Shown here: positions 62,756 through 64,000 of the stretch, piece by piece
Layout of the letters: each line of letters starts with the position of its first letter
Position numbering within the stretch: the first letter of the stretch is position 1
Origin: Demequina sp. NBRC 110053
GTDB taxonomy: Bacteria; Actinomycetota; Actinomycetes; Actinomycetales; Demequinaceae
Reading direction: 5' to 3'
Assembly (NCBI RefSeq): GCF_002090095.1
Contig: NZ_BBRJ01000002.1
Location: 1-64,000, forward strand
Length of the DNA stretch: 64,000 bases
Program-made: the position numbers and the translations under genes
Notes under the pieces: model-generated
What the model was told of the DNA's origin: nothing
The model's input: only the letters and a program-made list of their open reading frames with translations
The model's database searches: none

Positions 62756-64000
62756 ATGTCTGAGGCCACTCATGAACGCGCGCGCAGGTACGGACACGCA
62801 GCCGATGCTGTGGTGCCGGTCTCGACGTACCGCCTCCAGCTGAGCGCCGACTTCACGTTCGCCGACGCCGCGGCGAGGCTGGACTACTTCGAGGCCTTGG
62901 GCGTGACGCACCTCTACCTGTCGCCCATCCTGGAGGCGGCGCCGGGATCCACGCACTTCTACGACGTCGTCGACCACTCCCGGATCGCCGCGTCGATCGG
63001 CGGCATCGAGCAGCTGCGCGACCTCTCCTGGCAGGCAGGCGAGCGCGGCATCGGCCTCATCGCGGACGTGGTGCCCAACCACATGGCCGTGCCCACGCCG
63101 GCGTACCACAACCGCGCGCTGTGGTCCGTCCTCGCGGAGGGCATCGAGTCGGATCACGCCCACTGGTTCGACGTCGACTGGTCGGGGGGCGATCCGGTGC
63201 TGATGCCCGTGCTCGGACAGCGCATCGGCACTGTGCTCGCCTCCGGCGAGCTCACCCTCGACTCGATGGTGATCCCGGGGTTCGAGGAGCGCGGAGAGGT
63301 TCCCGTGCTGCGCTACTACGAGCACGTGTTCCCCGTTCGCGCCGGCACCGAGAACCTGCCGCTCGCGGACCTCGTCGACGAGCAGCACTACCGGCTCGCG
63401 TACTGGCGCGTCGCGAACGAGGAGCTCAACTACCGCCGCTTCTTCGACGTGGGTTCGCTCGTCGCCGTACGCGTCGAGGACGAGGACGTCTTCGAGTCGA
63501 CCCACCGCGTGATCGTCGACCTCATCAAGGACGGGACCCTCCAGGGACTGCGCATCGACCACCCGGACGGTCTCGCGGACCCCGCCGGTTACCTCGCTCG
63601 GCTCGCGGACGCGACTGACGGCGCGTGGATCGTGGTCGAGAAGATCCTCGAAGGCGACGAGATCCTGCCGAAGTCGTGGCGCACCGCCGGGACCACGGGC
63701 TACGACGCGTCGTGGCGGGTGGGCGCCCTCCTGCGCGACCCCGCCGGCTCGTCTCCCCTGGCGGCCACGCTGCACCGAGTCGCAGGCGACGCCATGGGCA
63801 CCCTGCCCGACCTGATCGCGGAGGCCAAGCGCGAGATCGTCAAGGACTCGCTGTCGAGCGAGGTCCATCGCCTCGCGACCATCGCGCACGAGATCTGCCA
63901 CTCGGACGTGCGCCTGCGCGACCACACGTGGCGCGCGCTCTACGACTGCCTCCGGACCCTCCTGGTGGCGTTCGAGCGGTACCGCGCCTACGTGGTCTCG
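62756..64000 (+). CDS. treY: malto-oligosyltrehalose synthase, N-terminal part (415 aa in window)
   Basis: This GH13 enzyme isomerises the reducing-end glucose of malto-oligosaccharides to an alpha-1,1 linkage, the first step of the TreY-TreZ trehalose route. Seen are PVSTYRLQLSADFTFADAAA at the start, region I ADVVPNHMAV, region II with the nucleophile Asp in GLRIDHPDGLADP, and region III with the acid Glu in WIVVEKILEGDEILP. The reading frame is open to the window edge and the C-terminal half lies outside. GGAGG precedes the ATG at 62756. treZ or treX may follow outside. Confidence 0.96.
   Translation, partial: MSEATHERARRYGHAADAVVPVSTYRLQLSADFTFADAAARLDYFEALGVTHLYLSPILEAAPGSTHFYDVVDHSRIAASIGGIEQLRDLSWQAGERGIGLIADVVPNHMAVPTPAYHNRALWSVLAEGIESDHAHWFDVDWSGGDPVLMPVLGQRIGTVLASGELTLDSMVIPGFEERGEVPVLRYYEHVFPVRAGTENLPLADLVDEQHYRLAYWRVANEELNYRRFFDVGSLVAVRVEDEDVFESTHRVIVDLIKDGTLQGLRIDHPDGLADPAGYLARLADATDGAWIVVEKILEGDEILPKSWRTAGTTGYDASWRVGALLRDPAGSSPLAATLHRVAGDAMGTLPDLIAEAKREIVKDSLSSEVHRLATIAHEICHSDVRLRDHTWRALYDCLRTLLVAFERYRAYVVS

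Overview
This 64 kb window is chromosomal DNA from a very GC-rich Gram-positive actinobacterium, most likely of the order Micrococcales (a Demequina- or Cellulomonas-type organism; this placement rests on gene order and protein style only). It carries several classic actinobacterial housekeeping neighbourhoods: alaS-ruvX-mltG-aroE, aroC-aroK-aroB-aroQ-efp-nusB, relA-secF-secD-ruvB-ruvA-ruvC-yebC, and pdxT-NUDIX-pdxS-pimA-patA-pgsA-HIT-thrS. Many genes overlap by 1-4 bases (ATGA, TGATG, GTGA), and GTG starts are common.

Layout. Positions 1-5020 (minus strand) hold a YrhK-type membrane protein, nusB, efp and the shikimate genes aroQ, aroB, aroK and aroC. Positions 5058-18227 (minus) hold a complete type IVa pilus locus: pilB, pilT, pilC, major pilin pilA, three large minor-pilin-like proteins, prepilin peptidase pilD, and pilM, pilN, pilO. 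It sits between aroE and aroC and ends in a strong hairpin at 5058-5087. Two of the minor-pilin-like proteins carry large adhesin-like C-terminal parts. Positions 18327-24807 (minus) hold aroE, mltG, ruvX, alaS, rpsD and a small membrane protein. A DUF222/HNH protein (plus) follows, then rarA, aspS and hisS (minus), a DUF349 coiled-coil protein and a small orphan gene (plus). Positions 33924-42431 (minus) hold relA, secF, secD, ruvB, ruvA, ruvC and yebC, with a probable SOS box in front of ruvA and no yajC or apt. SatD and its membrane partner, pyridoxal phosphate synthase (pdxS/pdxT), the phosphatidylinositol mannoside genes (pgsA, patA, pimA), a HIT phosphorylase and thrS follow to 51148.

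The right end holds a small acidic protein, an aminoglycoside-phosphotransferase-like kinase, a ZIP-like transporter, a frameshifted methyltransferase gene and a tRNA-Val(CAC). Next comes a two-component system (54813-57013, plus) facing three tandem paralogous genes for secreted Ser/Pro/Ala/Thr-rich proteins (57036-58904, minus). Each of the three is preceded by the same 27-base array of 11-base-spaced direct repeats, the layout expected for an OmpR/PhoB-family regulator. This looks like a self-contained, apparently undescribed envelope-signalling regulon and is the most interesting feature of the window. The rest is pabC and pabB, two tandem copies of a tRNA Gly-Cys-Val triplet, a PLDc_N-type membrane protein, a DUF1684 protein and the first 415 codons of treY, which runs off the right edge.
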